Shown here: positions 42,696-53,588 of the stretch, piece after piece
Numbering within the stretch: position 1 is the stretch's first letter
How the letters are laid out: each line of letters opens with the position of its first letter
From: Lentzea waywayandensis
GTDB lineage: Bacteria > Actinomycetota > Actinomycetes > Mycobacteriales > Pseudonocardiaceae
Length of the DNA: 64,000 bases
Direction of reading: 5' to 3'
Assembly (NCBI RefSeq): GCF_900115955.1
Contig: NZ_FOYL01000013.1
Coordinates: 238,555-302,554, forward strand
The notes under the pieces: generated by a model
The model's database searches: none
Seen by the model: the letters and a program-made list of their open reading frames with translations, nothing else
Told to the model about the DNA's origin: nothing
Program-made: the position numbers and the translations under genes

Positions 42696-43586
42696 GTGAC
42701 ATTGGCGCGAGACAGCTCAGGAACGTGCAGCTCGCAGAAGACCAGCAAGTCATCGGCCGTGAGACCCTACAGCGCGGCCGTGCGGGCGACGTTGCCCGAC
42801 GACACGCGCTGGCTCATGCAGCTGGCGCCGCCGGTCGGCTACTCCCCCGACTTCCTGACGCCCACGGCGGGCTCGTGCGCCGTGGACGCGGGCATCGAGG
42901 CGGTGCTGTCGACGCCCGCGGAGTCGTTGCGCGCGGACCTGGAGCAACTGGACCGCCGGCACCATCTCGACCCGCGCACGCACCTGCTGGCCGGCGGTGA
43001 CGTGGCCACATTGGACTCGCTCGGCGACGCGTTGCGCGCCTACCACGGCCACGCGCTCGCCCCGATCTGGGACGAGGTCCGCGCCGTCGTCGACGCCGAC
43101 CGCGCGGTGCGGGCACGGTCCTTTCTGGACAGCGGCTGCGAGGGCATGCTCGCTTCGCTGCACCCGACGATCTCGTGGACGCCGTCGGTGTTGTCCATCG
43201 AGTCGCGCTTCCCGCAGCGCGATGTCCACCTGGGCGGCCAGGGCCTGGTTCTCGTGCCGTCGTACTTCTGCTGGGAACGGCCGATCATGCTCCGCGACCA
43301 GAGCCGCACGCCCGTGCTCGTCTATCCGATCGCACGCGACCTGCACGTGACGAGCACCGGCAAACGGTCGCTGGAGGCGTTGCTCGGCCGGACCCGCGCC
43401 GCCGCCCTGGAGGTCATCGCCGGCGGCTGCACCACCACTGAGCTGGCCCGCCGCCTGGGAATCTCCGCCGCCTCGGCCAGTGCCCACGCCTCGGTCCTGC
43501 GTGACGCGGGCCTGGCCGTCGCCCAGCGCCACCGCAACTCGGTGCTGCACACCGCGTCGGCGCTGGGCGTCGAACTGCTGGCTTGA
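42693..43586 (+). pseudogene. ArsR-like winged-helix regulator lacking its N-terminus
   Basis: From about 42760 the frame matches the DUF5937/ArsR-type regulators of actinobacteria: LAPPVGYSPDFLTPTAGS, a helical middle (YHGHALAPIWDEVRAVVDAD) and RDVHLGGQGLVLVPSYFCWE. It ends with an HTH: GCTTTELARRLGISAASASA, then HASVLRDAGLAV. The intact family has about 50-70 further residues at the N-terminus; here they are replaced by sequence running out of the 36-bp repeat. The ATG at 42693 lies inside that repeat, so a shortened product could still be made. Confidence 0.65.
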
Positions 43587-43609
43587 GCCGGCTCGTTGTC
43601 AGAACGGTT

Positions 43610-43816
43610 CTAAGGCCTTGCCCGTACCGCCGCCCTGGCGCACCCACCGGCGACGACGAGCAACGCCAGCGCCACCCACACCGGCCACAGCTCGGAGTAG
43701 GTGATCGCCAGCGCGATGTGCGTGGCCGCCGCAGCCGTGAAGACGGCCACCAGCACCACCCAGAAGTAGAAGTACCGCGTGATCCAACCCACCCCCTCCG
43801 CCGAGTGCCGCCACAC
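43610..43816 (-). CDS. Small two-helix membrane protein
   Basis: A protein of up to 68 residues with two hydrophobic segments (WITRYFYFWVVLVAVFTAAA and LWPVWVALALLVVAGGCA) and charged ends. No family is recognised. The start is uncertain: GTG 43816 has a G-rich stretch very close upstream. It lies on the minus strand between the truncated regulator and the SIS gene. Confidence 0.5.
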   Translation of the reverse strand: MWRHSAEGVGWITRYFYFWVVLVAVFTAAAATHIALAITYSELWPVWVALALLVVAGGCARAAVRARP

Positions 43817-43894
43817 CCCCTCATCGCGCGTATCGAGGTTTGTGCTGCCTGGGTTACTGGTGGGGTCATCAGCAATCCGGTACTACTGACCGGC

Positions 43895-44635
43895 ATGACG
43901 ACCGACATCGTGACCGGGTCCGACTACGGCAATCTCGTGCGCACGCATCTGACGCGCGTCGAGCAGCACAACGCGGCCGCGCTCGACGACGTGGCCGAGC
44001 TCGTGCTGGCCGCCGTCGAAGCCGACGGCATCATCCTCACCGCAGGCGCAGGACACTCACTGGCGGCCGTCGCCGAGACCTTCTACCGGGCGGGCGGCCT
44101 GGCCTGCGTCCGCCCGATCTACCACCCCGAACTGCTGCCGATGCACGGCGCGATCAGCAGCACCTCGGCCGAACGCCGCTCCGGTCTCGCGGGCGAGGTG
44201 CTGCGCGAGTCGGGACTGGCCCCGCACGACGTCCTGTTCGTCTTCTCGACCTCGGGCGTCAACTACTACCCGGTCGAACTGGCCCAGGAGGCCGCGAGCA
44301 AGGGCTGCCCGGTCGTCGGTGTCACCTCGGTGGCCGCCAGCGCCCAGGCCCCCCGGCGGGCCGGCGCGACCCTGGCCGAGGTGTCCACCGTCGTCCTCGA
44401 CAACCTGGTCCCGCCCGGCGACTCCACCTACCCGGAGTCGGCCCCGGTCACCGCCGCCGTCTCGACGCTGGCCACCACGTTCCTGTGGAACCTGCTGATG
44501 GTCCGCCTTCTCGACAAGGCCGCCGCGTCCGGTGTGCAACTGCCGCTGTGGCGCAGCGCGAACGTGGAGGGCGGCGACGCGGCCAACGCCGACCTGCTCC
44601 GCCACTACCAGACCCGGATCCCGCAGCTCGGATAG
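43895..44635 (+). CDS. SIS-domain sugar isomerase-like protein (UPF0309 group)
   Basis: A 246-residue protein with one SIS fold. ADGIILTAGAGHSLAAVAET and VLFVFSTSGVNYYPVELAQE supply the phosphosugar-binding Ser/Thr loops, and STVVLDNLVPPGDSTY is characteristic of the UPF0309 subgroup. It binds or isomerises a phosphosugar in the cytoplasm; the substrate is unknown. ATG 43895 is preceded by TACTAC about eight nt away, which could be a -10 element for leaderless expression. Confidence 0.88.
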   Translation: MTTDIVTGSDYGNLVRTHLTRVEQHNAAALDDVAELVLAAVEADGIILTAGAGHSLAAVAETFYRAGGLACVRPIYHPELLPMHGAISSTSAERRSGLAGEVLRESGLAPHDVLFVFSTSGVNYYPVELAQEAASKGCPVVGVTSVAASAQAPRRAGATLAEVSTVVLDNLVPPGDSTYPESAPVTAAVSTLATTFLWNLLMVRLLDKAAASGVQLPLWRSANVEGGDAANADLLRHYQTRIPQLG

Positions 44636-44714
44636 GTAGAAATCCTCAGGGTTTCTCAGCGCGCCACCGTTATTCTCCCACCGGGGAAAGCACTGACCTG
44701 GGGGGTCTTCAACA

Positions 44715-46271
44715 GTGGAGCCGAAAACTCGTAGATGGATCCTGATCAGCGGCGCGCTCGCCACGACGGCCGTAGTCGGCGTGGCGGGCGCGTTGCTCTG
44801 GTCGGGCAGCAGAACAGTGGTGGTCGTCGACGAACCGGCGAAACCCGCGGAGACACCGTCGCAGGTCGCCACCAGCTTCCTGACCAGGGCGATCTCGGGC
44901 CCGGCCAGCGCCGCCGTCTTCACCGACGCACCCGCGGCGGCGACCACGGCACTGGAAGCCAGCAAGGCCGGCATGGGCACGTCCGCCTACCAGGCCGCCG
45001 TGAAGACGTCCGAACCACCGCCGGCCGACGCCACCACCGCCGAGCTCACCGCGGCCGTCACCTGGACGATGCCGAGCGCCGCCCTGTTGAAGTACGACGT
45101 CAAGATCCCCATGATCCGCGCGGACGGCGCCTGGAAGGTCCACTGGACCCCCGCGCTCATCCACCCGCAGCTGACCGAGGGCTCCTCGCTCACCTACCGC
45201 AAGGCCCTGGCGGACGGCGCGCTGCTGGGCCGCGACGGCAAGCCGCTGGTCCAGGGCACGATCCCGGACGGCCTCTACAAGACGATCACCAGCACGGCCG
45301 GCGACGTGAAGGGCACCGACGGCTGGGAGGTGGGCATCACCGCGGGCGGCGCCTTCACCCCGCTGGACGGCAAGAAGGCGGAAGGGGGCGAGAAGATCAC
45401 GGTCACCATCGACCCCGCCCGGCAGGCCGCGGCCCAGGCGGCCGTCGACGCACTCCCGCAGGGCGCCGCGATCGTCGCGATCGAGGCCTCCACCAGCGAG
45501 ATCCTGGCCGTGGCGCAGAACAAGGCGTTGAGCGGCACCAACCCGTTCATCGGCCGCTACGCCCCCGGCTCGACGCTGAAGATCGTGACCGCCGCCGCGG
45601 CCATGAACGCGGGCCTGGTCCAGTCCGGCACCGCCGTCCCCTGCCCGGCCAAGGCCACCATCGGCACCCGCACGATCACCAACGCGGGCTTCGGCCACGA
45701 CAGCGTGCCGTTCCACACGGCGTTCGCCCTGTCCTGCAACACGACCTTCGGCGACCTGGGCGCCAAACTGGACGCGAACGCCCTCCCCGCCATGGCGAAG
45801 CGCTTCGGTCTGGGCGCCGACTGGAACATCCCCGGCGCCGAGACGAACACCGGCAAGGTCCCGCCGGCCACCGGCGACCAGCAGGTGGAGAACAGCTTCG
45901 GCCAGGGCAACGTGGTCGCCAGCCCGTTCGGCATGGCACTGGTGGCCGCCACCGTCGCCTCGGGCAAGACCCCGGCGCCCACCCTCATGCGAGGCAAGCC
46001 CTCCGAGCCGAACGACGTGGCCGCGGCACCGCCTGCCGCCGTCCTTCAGCCGCTGCGCGCGATGATGCGCGAGGTGGTCACCGCCGGCACCGCCAAGCAG
46101 CTCGCCGGAATTCCTGGCCTGGCCGGGAAGACCGGCACGGCGGAGGCGGGCGGCGGCACCGAGCACGGCTGGTTCGTCGGCTACCAGAACAACGTGGCGT
46201 TCGCGGTGTTCGTGGAGGACGCCGGGTCGTCGGCCAGCGCTCTGAACGCGACGGCGGCGTTCCTCAGGTGA
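44715..46271 (+). CDS. Penicillin-binding transpeptidase with NTF2-like N-terminal domain
   Basis: A 518-residue membrane-anchored protein. One N-terminal helix (about 9-29) is followed by a MecA_N/NTF2-like domain (about 45-160), a dimerisation part and the transpeptidase domain. The catalytic motifs are SxxK in APGSTLKIVTA, SxN in LSCNTTF and KTG in GKTGTAEAGG. It crosslinks peptidoglycan outside the membrane, class B-like, similar to MecA/PBP2a architecture. Such domains are common in actinobacteria and do not by themselves imply resistance. The start is GTG 44715, with a G-run nine nt upstream. Confidence 0.92.
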   Translation: MEPKTRRWILISGALATTAVVGVAGALLWSGSRTVVVVDEPAKPAETPSQVATSFLTRAISGPASAAVFTDAPAAATTALEASKAGMGTSAYQAAVKTSEPPPADATTAELTAAVTWTMPSAALLKYDVKIPMIRADGAWKVHWTPALIHPQLTEGSSLTYRKALADGALLGRDGKPLVQGTIPDGLYKTITSTAGDVKGTDGWEVGITAGGAFTPLDGKKAEGGEKITVTIDPARQAAAQAAVDALPQGAAIVAIEASTSEILAVAQNKALSGTNPFIGRYAPGSTLKIVTAAAAMNAGLVQSGTAVPCPAKATIGTRTITNAGFGHDSVPFHTAFALSCNTTFGDLGAKLDANALPAMAKRFGLGADWNIPGAETNTGKVPPATGDQQVENSFGQGNVVASPFGMALVAATVASGKTPAPTLMRGKPSEPNDVAAAPPAAVLQPLRAMMREVVTAGTAKQLAGIPGLAGKTGTAEAGGGTEHGWFVGYQNNVAFAVFVEDAGSSASALNATAAFLR

Positions 46272-46274
46272 CGA

Positions 46275-46505
46275 TCACCGCTGTTCGCGCGGCACGAGCA
46301 GCCCGCGGTGGAACGCCTCGGCGCTGAAGAGGCCGGCCGGCGACGACCCGCGACACCTCCACCTCACCTGGGCCAAGCACCGCAGCGGCCGTTGAACACA
46401 CCGCTTCATCAGCAACGCCACCGTGCGGGCGAGCACCGCCTCGCCTCGCACGGTGGCGTGGAACGCGCGCACGAGTTCGTCACGCGGAGCGTCCTCGAGC
46501 AGGTG
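46275..46505 (-). pseudogene. NarL-type response-regulator fragment
   Basis: The stretch LLEDAPRDELVRAFHATVRG then EAVLARTVALLMKR (46401-46505) reads like the end of the receiver domain and linker of NarL/FixJ regulators. Neither the phospho-acceptor part nor the HTH follows in frame. The downstream 40 codons are unrelated. It is a relic or chance similarity. Confidence 0.4.
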
Positions 46506-46520
46506 GTCCGCAGCACCCAC

Positions 46521-46576
46521 CTCGCAGCGCCCGCCTCGCAGCGCCCGCCTCGCAGCGCCCGCCTCGCAGCACCCGC
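46521..46576. repeat. Tandem repeat, four copies of a 14-bp unit
   Basis: The unit CTCGCAGCGCCCGC is repeated at 46521, 46535, 46549 and 46563, the last with one mismatch. It lies in the gene-poor interval 46272-46795, next to the response-regulator fragment. Confidence 0.85.
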
Positions 46577-46795
46577 CACGCACGTCGTTGCCGACCCTTG
46601 GAGCCGTTCACGCGTCCATCGCGCCCTCGGAACCGTCCTCCACCCCGGCGATCAACGCCTGGCGGCCTGCCTACGCGCCCCGGAGTCGCCGGTTCTCACC
46701 GTGGCGGAGCGGAGTCCCCGGGACATCGGCCGATCACCCGGCCGGGCGGATGAGCCGCGGCCCAGCCGGACGGCTGGGCCGGGCCCTTCGCGGGG

Positions 46796-48685
46796 TCAGT
46801 TCGTCTGCGGTACCCCGAGCCGTTCGCTGAACTTCGGCGTCGGCAGGACGCCGACGACCGGCGGCTCGGCGAACTGGGTGTTGTAGAGGTCCGCGTAGCG
46901 GCCCTCGGCGGTCATCAACTCGGTGTGCGTGCCTCGTTCGACGATGTCGCCGTGTTCCAGGACCAGGATCTGGTCTGCCGCGCGGATGGTGGAGAGCCGG
47001 TGTGCGATCACCAGTGAGGTCCGGCCCTGCAGTGCCTCGGTGAGGGCCTCCTGCACGGCGGCCTCGGATTCCGAGTCCAGGTGTGCGGTGGCCTCGTCCA
47101 GGATCACCACGCGGGGCTTGGCGAGCAGCAGGCGCGCGATCGTGAGGCGTTGGCGCTCGCCGCCGGACAGGCGGTAGCCGCGTTCGCCGACCACGGTGTC
47201 GAGCTGGTCCGGCAGCGACGTCACCAGGTCCAGCAGGCGGGCCCGGCGCAGCGAGTCCCACAGGTCGTCGTCGGAGGCGCCGGGCGACGCGTACTCCAGG
47301 TTCGCCCGGATCGTGTCGTGGAACAGGTGGCCGTCCTGCGTCACGACGCCGACGGACGAGCGCAGCGCGTCGAAGGTCAGGTCGCGGACGTCCACACCGG
47401 ACAGACGCACGGCGCCGGAGTCGACGTCGTAGAGGCGTGGCACGAGCGAGGCAAGGGTGGACTTGCCGGCACCGGACGAGCCGACCAGCGCCACCAGCTG
47501 GCCTGCTTCGGCCTTGAAGCTGATGCCGTGCAACACTTCCTCGCCGCCGCGAGTGTCCAAAGTGGCCACTGATTCCAGCGAAGCCAGCGACACCTTGTCC
47601 GCGGACGGGTAGGCGAAGCGCACATCGGAGAACTCGACCGACACGGGGCCGTCGGGCACCGAACGCGCGTCCGGGCGTTCCTTGATCATCGGGTCGAGGT
47701 CGAGCACCTCGAAGACGCGCTCGAACGACACCAGCGCGGTCATCAGGTCGACGCGGGCGTTCGCCAGCGCGGTCAGCGGTGCGTACAGGCGGGTCAGCAG
47801 CAGGGCGAGCGACACGACGGCGCCTGCCGCCAGGTGACCGGTCAGCGCCAGGTAGCCGCCCAGGCCGTAGACCAGCGCCTGCGCGAGCGCCGACACGAGC
47901 GTCAGGCCGGTCATGAACCAGCGGGTGGCCATCGCGGTCCGGATGCCGATGTCGCGGACCTGCGCGGCCTTCTCGCCGAACTCCTTCTCCTCGCGGTCGG
48001 GGCGGCCGAAGAGCTTCACCAGCGTCGCGCCGGGCGCCGAGAAGCGCTCGGTCGACTGCGTGACCATCGAGGCGTTCAGGGTGGACGCCTCGCGCTGCAT
48101 GTCCGCCATCCGGCGGCCCATCCGCTTGGCGGGCAGCACGAAGACGGGCAACAACACCAGGGCCAACGCCGTGACCTGCCACGACAGCGTGAACATGACA
48201 CCCAGCGACAGCACCAGCTGGATGATGTTCGTGACGAAGCCGGACAGGGTCGAGGTGAAGGCGCGCTGGGCGCCGATCACGTCGTTGTTCAGCCGCGAGA
48301 CGAGCGCACCGGTGCGCGTGCGCGTGAAGAATGCGACGGGCATCTTCTGCACGTGGCCGAACACGGCACGACGCAGGTCGTAGATCAGGCCTTCACCGAT
48401 GCGCGTCGACTGCCAGCGCTCGACCACGCCCAGGCCGGCGTCGACCACGGCGATCAGCGCGATCGCCACGGCCAGCCACACGACGACGGACGGCGCGGAG
48501 CCGCCGACGATCGCGTCGACCACCCGGCCGGCCAGCAGCGGCGTCGAGACCGCCAGCACCGACGAGACCACCGTCAACAGCAGGAACACCACCAGCTTCG
48601 CCCGATGAGGCCGGGCGAAGGCCAGTACGCGCCGGAACGTCCCCCGGCGCACCTTGGAGGGCGCTTCGGAGGTCGCCCCCATCAT
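46796..48685 (-). CDS. ABC exporter (fused transmembrane and ATPase domains)
   Basis: A protein of about 629 residues. An ABC transporter type-1 membrane domain with six helices (about 30-320) is joined to an ATPase domain with Walker A VGSSGAGKST, signature LSGGERQRL, Walker B VVILDEAT and the H-loop VIAHRLSTI. Such half-transporters work as dimers that export drugs, lipids or peptides. ATG 48685 is chosen; codons up to 48742 are open but lack a ribosome site. A 15-residue insertion (SLASLESVATLDTRGG) sits before the ATPase core. No partner half-transporter is adjacent. Confidence 0.92.
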   Translation of the reverse strand: MMGATSEAPSKVRRGTFRRVLAFARPHRAKLVVFLLLTVVSSVLAVSTPLLAGRVVDAIVGGSAPSVVVWLAVAIALIAVVDAGLGVVERWQSTRIGEGLIYDLRRAVFGHVQKMPVAFFTRTRTGALVSRLNNDVIGAQRAFTSTLSGFVTNIIQLVLSLGVMFTLSWQVTALALVLLPVFVLPAKRMGRRMADMQREASTLNASMVTQSTERFSAPGATLVKLFGRPDREEKEFGEKAAQVRDIGIRTAMATRWFMTGLTLVSALAQALVYGLGGYLALTGHLAAGAVVSLALLLTRLYAPLTALANARVDLMTALVSFERVFEVLDLDPMIKERPDARSVPDGPVSVEFSDVRFAYPSADKVSLASLESVATLDTRGGEEVLHGISFKAEAGQLVALVGSSGAGKSTLASLVPRLYDVDSGAVRLSGVDVRDLTFDALRSSVGVVTQDGHLFHDTIRANLEYASPGASDDDLWDSLRRARLLDLVTSLPDQLDTVVGERGYRLSGGERQRLTIARLLLAKPRVVILDEATAHLDSESEAAVQEALTEALQGRTSLVIAHRLSTIRAADQILVLEHGDIVERGTHTELMTAEGRYADLYNTQFAEPPVVGVLPTPKFSERLGVPQTN

Positions 48686-48775
48686 GAATCGCCAAGAGCT
48701 GTATCCGTCCACGCTGACTAGAACAGCACAGCGGTCCGACAATTCCGTCGCGCGCGACTAGGAGCGCGGAAAGTT

Positions 48776-49588
48776 TCAGCTTTGAGCGGACAGGGCCGCG
48801 AAGGACTGCAGCCGGCGCAGCTGGGCGGCACGCTCCAGCGCGAGCTGCGACTCCGCGTCAACGCCGGAAGCCGCCGACGCGATCAGCGCCAACGTCTCCG
48901 TGACGGCACCGGCGAGAGGCTTCAGAACGGCAGCCACGAGCTCGTCAACGGCGCCGTCCAACCCTTCGGCGGGCACGACGGAGTTCGCGAGGCCGATCCG
49001 CAGCGACTCCTCCGCCGCGACACGACGGGAGGTCACGCACATCTCGGCCGCGCGCGAGTACCCCACGAGTCGCACCAACGGCAGTGTGCCGCCGAGATCG
49101 GGCACCAGACCCAGCCCGGTTTCGGCCATGCAGAACTGCGCGTCCTCGGCGAGCACGCGGAAGTCGCACGCCAGCGCCAACTGGAAACCGGCGCCGATGG
49201 CATGCCCTTGCACCGCGGCGATCGTCACGCGTGCCGGGTCGCGCAGCCAGGCGAACCCAGCCTGGTACGACGCGATGCGAGCGTCCGCCTCCTCGGGAGA
49301 CAGCGCCAGGATCGCACCGAGACCACCGGGTTCGCCGTCGACGGGCTCACCGGTGAACATGCGCCGGTCCAGCCCCGCCGAGAAGGCGCGGCCGGAGCCC
49401 CGGACGACCACGACGCGGACGTCCGGGTCCAGCTGTTCGCCGATGTGCCGCAACGCCTGCCAGGTAGCCGGCGTCTGCGCGTTGAGCACGTCGGGACGAT
49501 CGAGCGTGATGGTCGCGCGCGGCCCGGAGATCGCGAGCCGAACACCACCGCGCTCGAGCAAGCCAGCGTCGATTGAGGGCACTGGCAT
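48776..49588 (-). CDS. Enoyl-CoA hydratase/isomerase family protein
   Basis: A 270-residue crotonase-fold enzyme. The oxyanion-hole elements are FSAGLDRRMF and QGHAIGAGFQLALACDFRV; the catalytic glutamate region reads AETGLGLVPDLGGTLPL. It hydrates or rearranges acyl-CoA esters in the cytoplasm. GGAGG lies nine nt before ATG 49588. The gene follows a small HTH gene and an ABC-F gene on the same strand, an association that also occurs in Mycobacterium (echA12 region), although order and orientation are partly rearranged. Confidence 0.9.
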   Translation of the reverse strand: MPVPSIDAGLLERGGVRLAISGPRATITLDRPDVLNAQTPATWQALRHIGEQLDPDVRVVVVRGSGRAFSAGLDRRMFTGEPVDGEPGGLGAILALSPEEADARIASYQAGFAWLRDPARVTIAAVQGHAIGAGFQLALACDFRVLAEDAQFCMAETGLGLVPDLGGTLPLVRLVGYSRAAEMCVTSRRVAAEESLRIGLANSVVPAEGLDGAVDELVAAVLKPLAGAVTETLALIASAASGVDAESQLALERAAQLRRLQSFAALSAQS

Positions 49589-49604
49589 GTCGTTACCTCC
49601 GGCG

Positions 49605-49619
49605 AACTAGAAGCTAGTT
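49605..49619. promoter_or_regulatory. Palindrome AACTAG-N3-CTAGTT upstream of the enoyl-CoA hydratase
   Basis: A perfect 6-3-6 inverted repeat lies immediately upstream of the GGAGG ribosome site of the hydratase gene. Its size and symmetry fit a repressor operator (TetR/MarR type). No such regulator gene is adjacent. Confidence 0.45.
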
Positions 49620-49646
49620 ACCGGAGAGTAGCAGTCTGAGTCGGGG

Positions 49647-49856
49647 CTACTTCTTCTTCGTCCGGGTGGCGCCACCGCGACCGCGCAGCGTGACCCCGGA
49701 TTCCGACAGAACCCGGTGCACGAAGCCGTAGGAACGCCCGGTGCTCTCGGCCAAAGCCCGGATGCTCGCGCCCTTTTCGTACTTCTTCTTCAGGTCAGCG
49801 GCCAGCTTGTCCCGTGTGGCGCCGGTGATCCGGGCACCCTTCTTCAGGTCAGCCAC
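49647..49856 (-). CDS. Small conserved actinobacterial HTH protein
   Basis: A 69-residue basic protein: VADLKKGARITGATRDKLAA, then ADLKKKYEKGASIRALAEST, GRSYGFVHRVLSESGVTLRG and RGGATRTKKK. The centre is a resolvase-like helix-turn-helix. The sequence is very like the small HTH proteins encoded beside ABC-F and enoyl-CoA hydratase genes in actinobacteria (Rv1473A type). It is probably a DNA-binding regulator. GTG 49856 has GGAAGG upstream. It ends in a Lys-rich tail. Confidence 0.88.
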   Translation of the reverse strand: MADLKKGARITGATRDKLAADLKKKYEKGASIRALAESTGRSYGFVHRVLSESGVTLRGRGGATRTKKK

Positions 49857-50030
49857 CTTGTCCCGCCTTCCGTACGAGCAGGTGGGCCGTTCTACGGCCC
49901 CTGTCGTCGCAATGATCGAACAGGAACCGGCAGAACGCCAGGTGATCAAGCAAAGAGATCGCCGAACGGTCGATTCGATCACACTGAGTTGATCACAGAA
50001 CGCGTTCGGTAGTCCTTTGACGCGTGGAGA

Positions 50031-51659
<1,629 letters not shown>

Positions 51660-51806
51660 GAGAAACTCCGAGCAGTAACAACAACTCCGGGCATGACAAG
51701 GGATGGCACGTCCGGTTCGGCCTACTCCAGGAGGATCACGCAAGCCATTCTACGGGATCACGACCATCGAATTTCCCACCTGTGGCCAGGCGCATACATT
51801 GCGGCT

Positions 51807-52571
51807 ATGAGCGAAGACTTCTCGGGCAAGGCCGCGCTGGTCACCGGCGCGTCCCGCGGCATCGGCTACGGCATCGCACGCGAGCTCCTCTCTCGCGGCG
51901 CCTCCGTCACGATCACGGGCCGCAAGGCCGACCAGCTGGCCGAGGCGGCGAAGCAGCTGGAGGCCGACACCGGCGGCAAGGTCCTCACGGTTCAGGGCAA
52001 CGCCGGCGACGACGCGTCCCGCGAAGAGGTCGTCACGCGCACGGTCGAGGAGTTCGGCAGCCTCGACGTGCTCGTCAACAACACCGGCATCAACCCGCAA
52101 TACGGGTTCCTGATGGACGCCGACCTGAACGCCGTCCGGAAGATCTTCGACGTCAACGTGGTGGCCACGCTCGGTTTCATCCAGCTCGCGTGGAAGGCGT
52201 GGATGAGCGAGCACGGCGGCGCGGTCGTGAACGTCGCGTCGATCGGCGGCATCCGGTCCACGGGCGTGATCGGCGCGTACGGCGCGTCCAAGGCGGCGCT
52301 GATCCGCCTGACCGAGGAACTCGCGTGGCAGCTCGGCCCGAAGGTGCGCGTGAACGCCGTCGCGCCCGCCGTGGTGAAGACGAAGTTCGCGGAGGCGCTC
52401 TACGTCGGCCGCGAGGAGGAAGCCTCGCAGCAGTACCCCATGAAGCGCCTCGGCACGCCCGAGGACGTCGCCTCTCTCGTGGCGTTCCTCTGCTCCGACA
52501 AGGCTTCCTGGATCACGGGTGAGACGGTCCGGGTCGACGGCGGCCTGCTCTCCACGGGCACCGCGGGCTGA
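51807..52571 (+). CDS. Short-chain dehydrogenase/reductase (FabG-like)
   Basis: A 254-residue oxidoreductase. The cofactor motif is VTGASRGIGYGIAREL, with TGRK favouring NADP. NNTGINPQYG replaces the usual NNAG, and the catalytic residues are in NVASIGG and YGASKAAL. The C-terminal WITGETVRVDGG is standard. The start ATG 51807 is preceded by TACATT at a distance that fits a -10 element of a leaderless mRNA. The gene is divergent from the ABC-F gene and ends at a strong terminator. Confidence 0.92.
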   Translation: MSEDFSGKAALVTGASRGIGYGIARELLSRGASVTITGRKADQLAEAAKQLEADTGGKVLTVQGNAGDDASREEVVTRTVEEFGSLDVLVNNTGINPQYGFLMDADLNAVRKIFDVNVVATLGFIQLAWKAWMSEHGGAVVNVASIGGIRSTGVIGAYGASKAALIRLTEELAWQLGPKVRVNAVAPAVVKTKFAEALYVGREEEASQQYPMKRLGTPEDVASLVAFLCSDKASWITGETVRVDGGLLSTGTAG

Positions 52572-52582
52572 GCCACGCTCAC

Positions 52583-52611
52583 GCAGGGGTCCCCCGCAGG
52601 GGGTCCCCTGC
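52583..52611. terminator. Rho-independent-type terminator between convergent genes
   Basis: GCAGGGGTCCCCC and GGGGGTCCCCTGC pair over 13 bp (one mismatch) around GCA, followed by TTTCATTCT on the plus strand. It serves the SDR gene and probably the convergent LysR gene. Confidence 0.85.
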
Positions 52612-52621
52612 TTTCATTCTC

Positions 52622-53509
52622 TCAGGCACCACCGACAGTTTCGGGCACACCGAGCACGTCCAGGAACGCCGCGGCCGCCGGTGTCAGCCCGGCCGCGCTC
52701 CACACGAGGTGCTCGACGCGCGAAGGCCCGCCCACGATCGGCACCGTCGCGACGCCGCTGAGCCGGGGCGTGTACCGCGACGGCAGCACGGCCACCGCGA
52801 GTCCTTCCCGGATCAGCCCGGCCATCAGCTCGGCGGTCGTCACCTCGAACGCGACCTCGCGGTGCAGCCCCGCGATCGAGAAGGCCTGATCCGACTGCAT
52901 GCGTCCCGGTGATCCCGCCGGGAAGTCGGCGAACAACTCCTCCGCCAGCGCCCGCAGGTTCGTCGACTCCTGCCGTGCCAGCGGATGTTCGGGCGCCACC
53001 ACGGCCACGTGCTCGTCGCGCGCCAGCTCCCGCCCGCGCACGCCCTCCGGCCGCACCCCGAGCGGCAACCCGAGGAACGCCAGATCGAGCGTGCCCTGCC
53101 GCACCTGCTCGACCATGTCGAGGCTCGACAGCATCCGCAACGCGACCCGCACCTGCGGATACCGCTCGCGGAACACCTTCAGCGCGGCCGGCAGGTCCAC
53201 GGCCGCGACCGTCGGGATCACGCCCACGACGACCCGTCCGCGCACCTCCCCCACCGCCGCGGCGACCTCGGCCACCGCCCGTTCGGCGAAGTCGAGGCAC
53301 TGCCGCGCGGACGGCAGGAACGCCGCACCCGCCGGGGTCAGCCGGACGCTGCGGCTGGTGCGCTCGAACAGCCGCGCGCCCAGCGACCGTTCGAGACGAG
53401 CGATCTGATGGCTCAGCGCCGACTGCACCACGTGGCAGCGCCGGGCCGCCTGCGTGAAGCTGCCCGTCTCGGCGACCGCCACCACGTACCGCATCTGCTG
53501 AAGCTCCAC
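52622..53509 (-). CDS. LysR-family transcriptional regulator
   Basis: A 295-residue regulator. The N-terminal winged HTH is MRYVVAVAETGSFTQAARRC followed by VVQSALSHQIARLERSLGAR. The C-terminal two-lobed effector domain starts RVVVGVIPTVAAVDLPAAL. GTG 53509 (VELQQMRY) is the family-typical start; an upstream ATG would add six residues. It is divergent from the EamA gene, and the T-N11-A box at 53511-53535 lies between them. It most likely controls itself and the EamA/NAD-binding pair. Confidence 0.92.
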   Translation of the reverse strand: MELQQMRYVVAVAETGSFTQAARRCHVVQSALSHQIARLERSLGARLFERTSRSVRLTPAGAAFLPSARQCLDFAERAVAEVAAAVGEVRGRVVVGVIPTVAAVDLPAALKVFRERYPQVRVALRMLSSLDMVEQVRQGTLDLAFLGLPLGVRPEGVRGRELARDEHVAVVAPEHPLARQESTNLRALAEELFADFPAGSPGRMQSDQAFSIAGLHREVAFEVTTAELMAGLIREGLAVAVLPSRYTPRLSGVATVPIVGGPSRVEHLVWSAAGLTPAAAAFLDVLGVPETVGGA

Positions 53510-53510
53510 C

Positions 53511-53535
53511 GATCCATCTTGAATCACGATGGATC
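53511..53535. promoter_or_regulatory. LysR-type box GATCCAT-N11-ATGGATC
   Basis: Perfect 7-bp arms with an 11-nt spacer fit the T-N11-A consensus of LysR regulators. The site begins one base upstream of the lysR GTG and lies 53 nt upstream of the EamA gene start, the classical position in a divergon. Confidence 0.75.
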
Positions 53536-53588
53536 AGATGAAAAGCATGTGTTGGACTCATCGATCGCGCGAGCCAACACTGGATGAC

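Noticed and set aside
44636..44714. Small hairpin GAAATCC/GGGTTTC as a terminator
   Set aside because: Only seven pairs with mismatches and no tail; too weak to call.
46521..46576. Possible CRISPR array
   Set aside because: The 14-bp units are head-to-tail without spacers.
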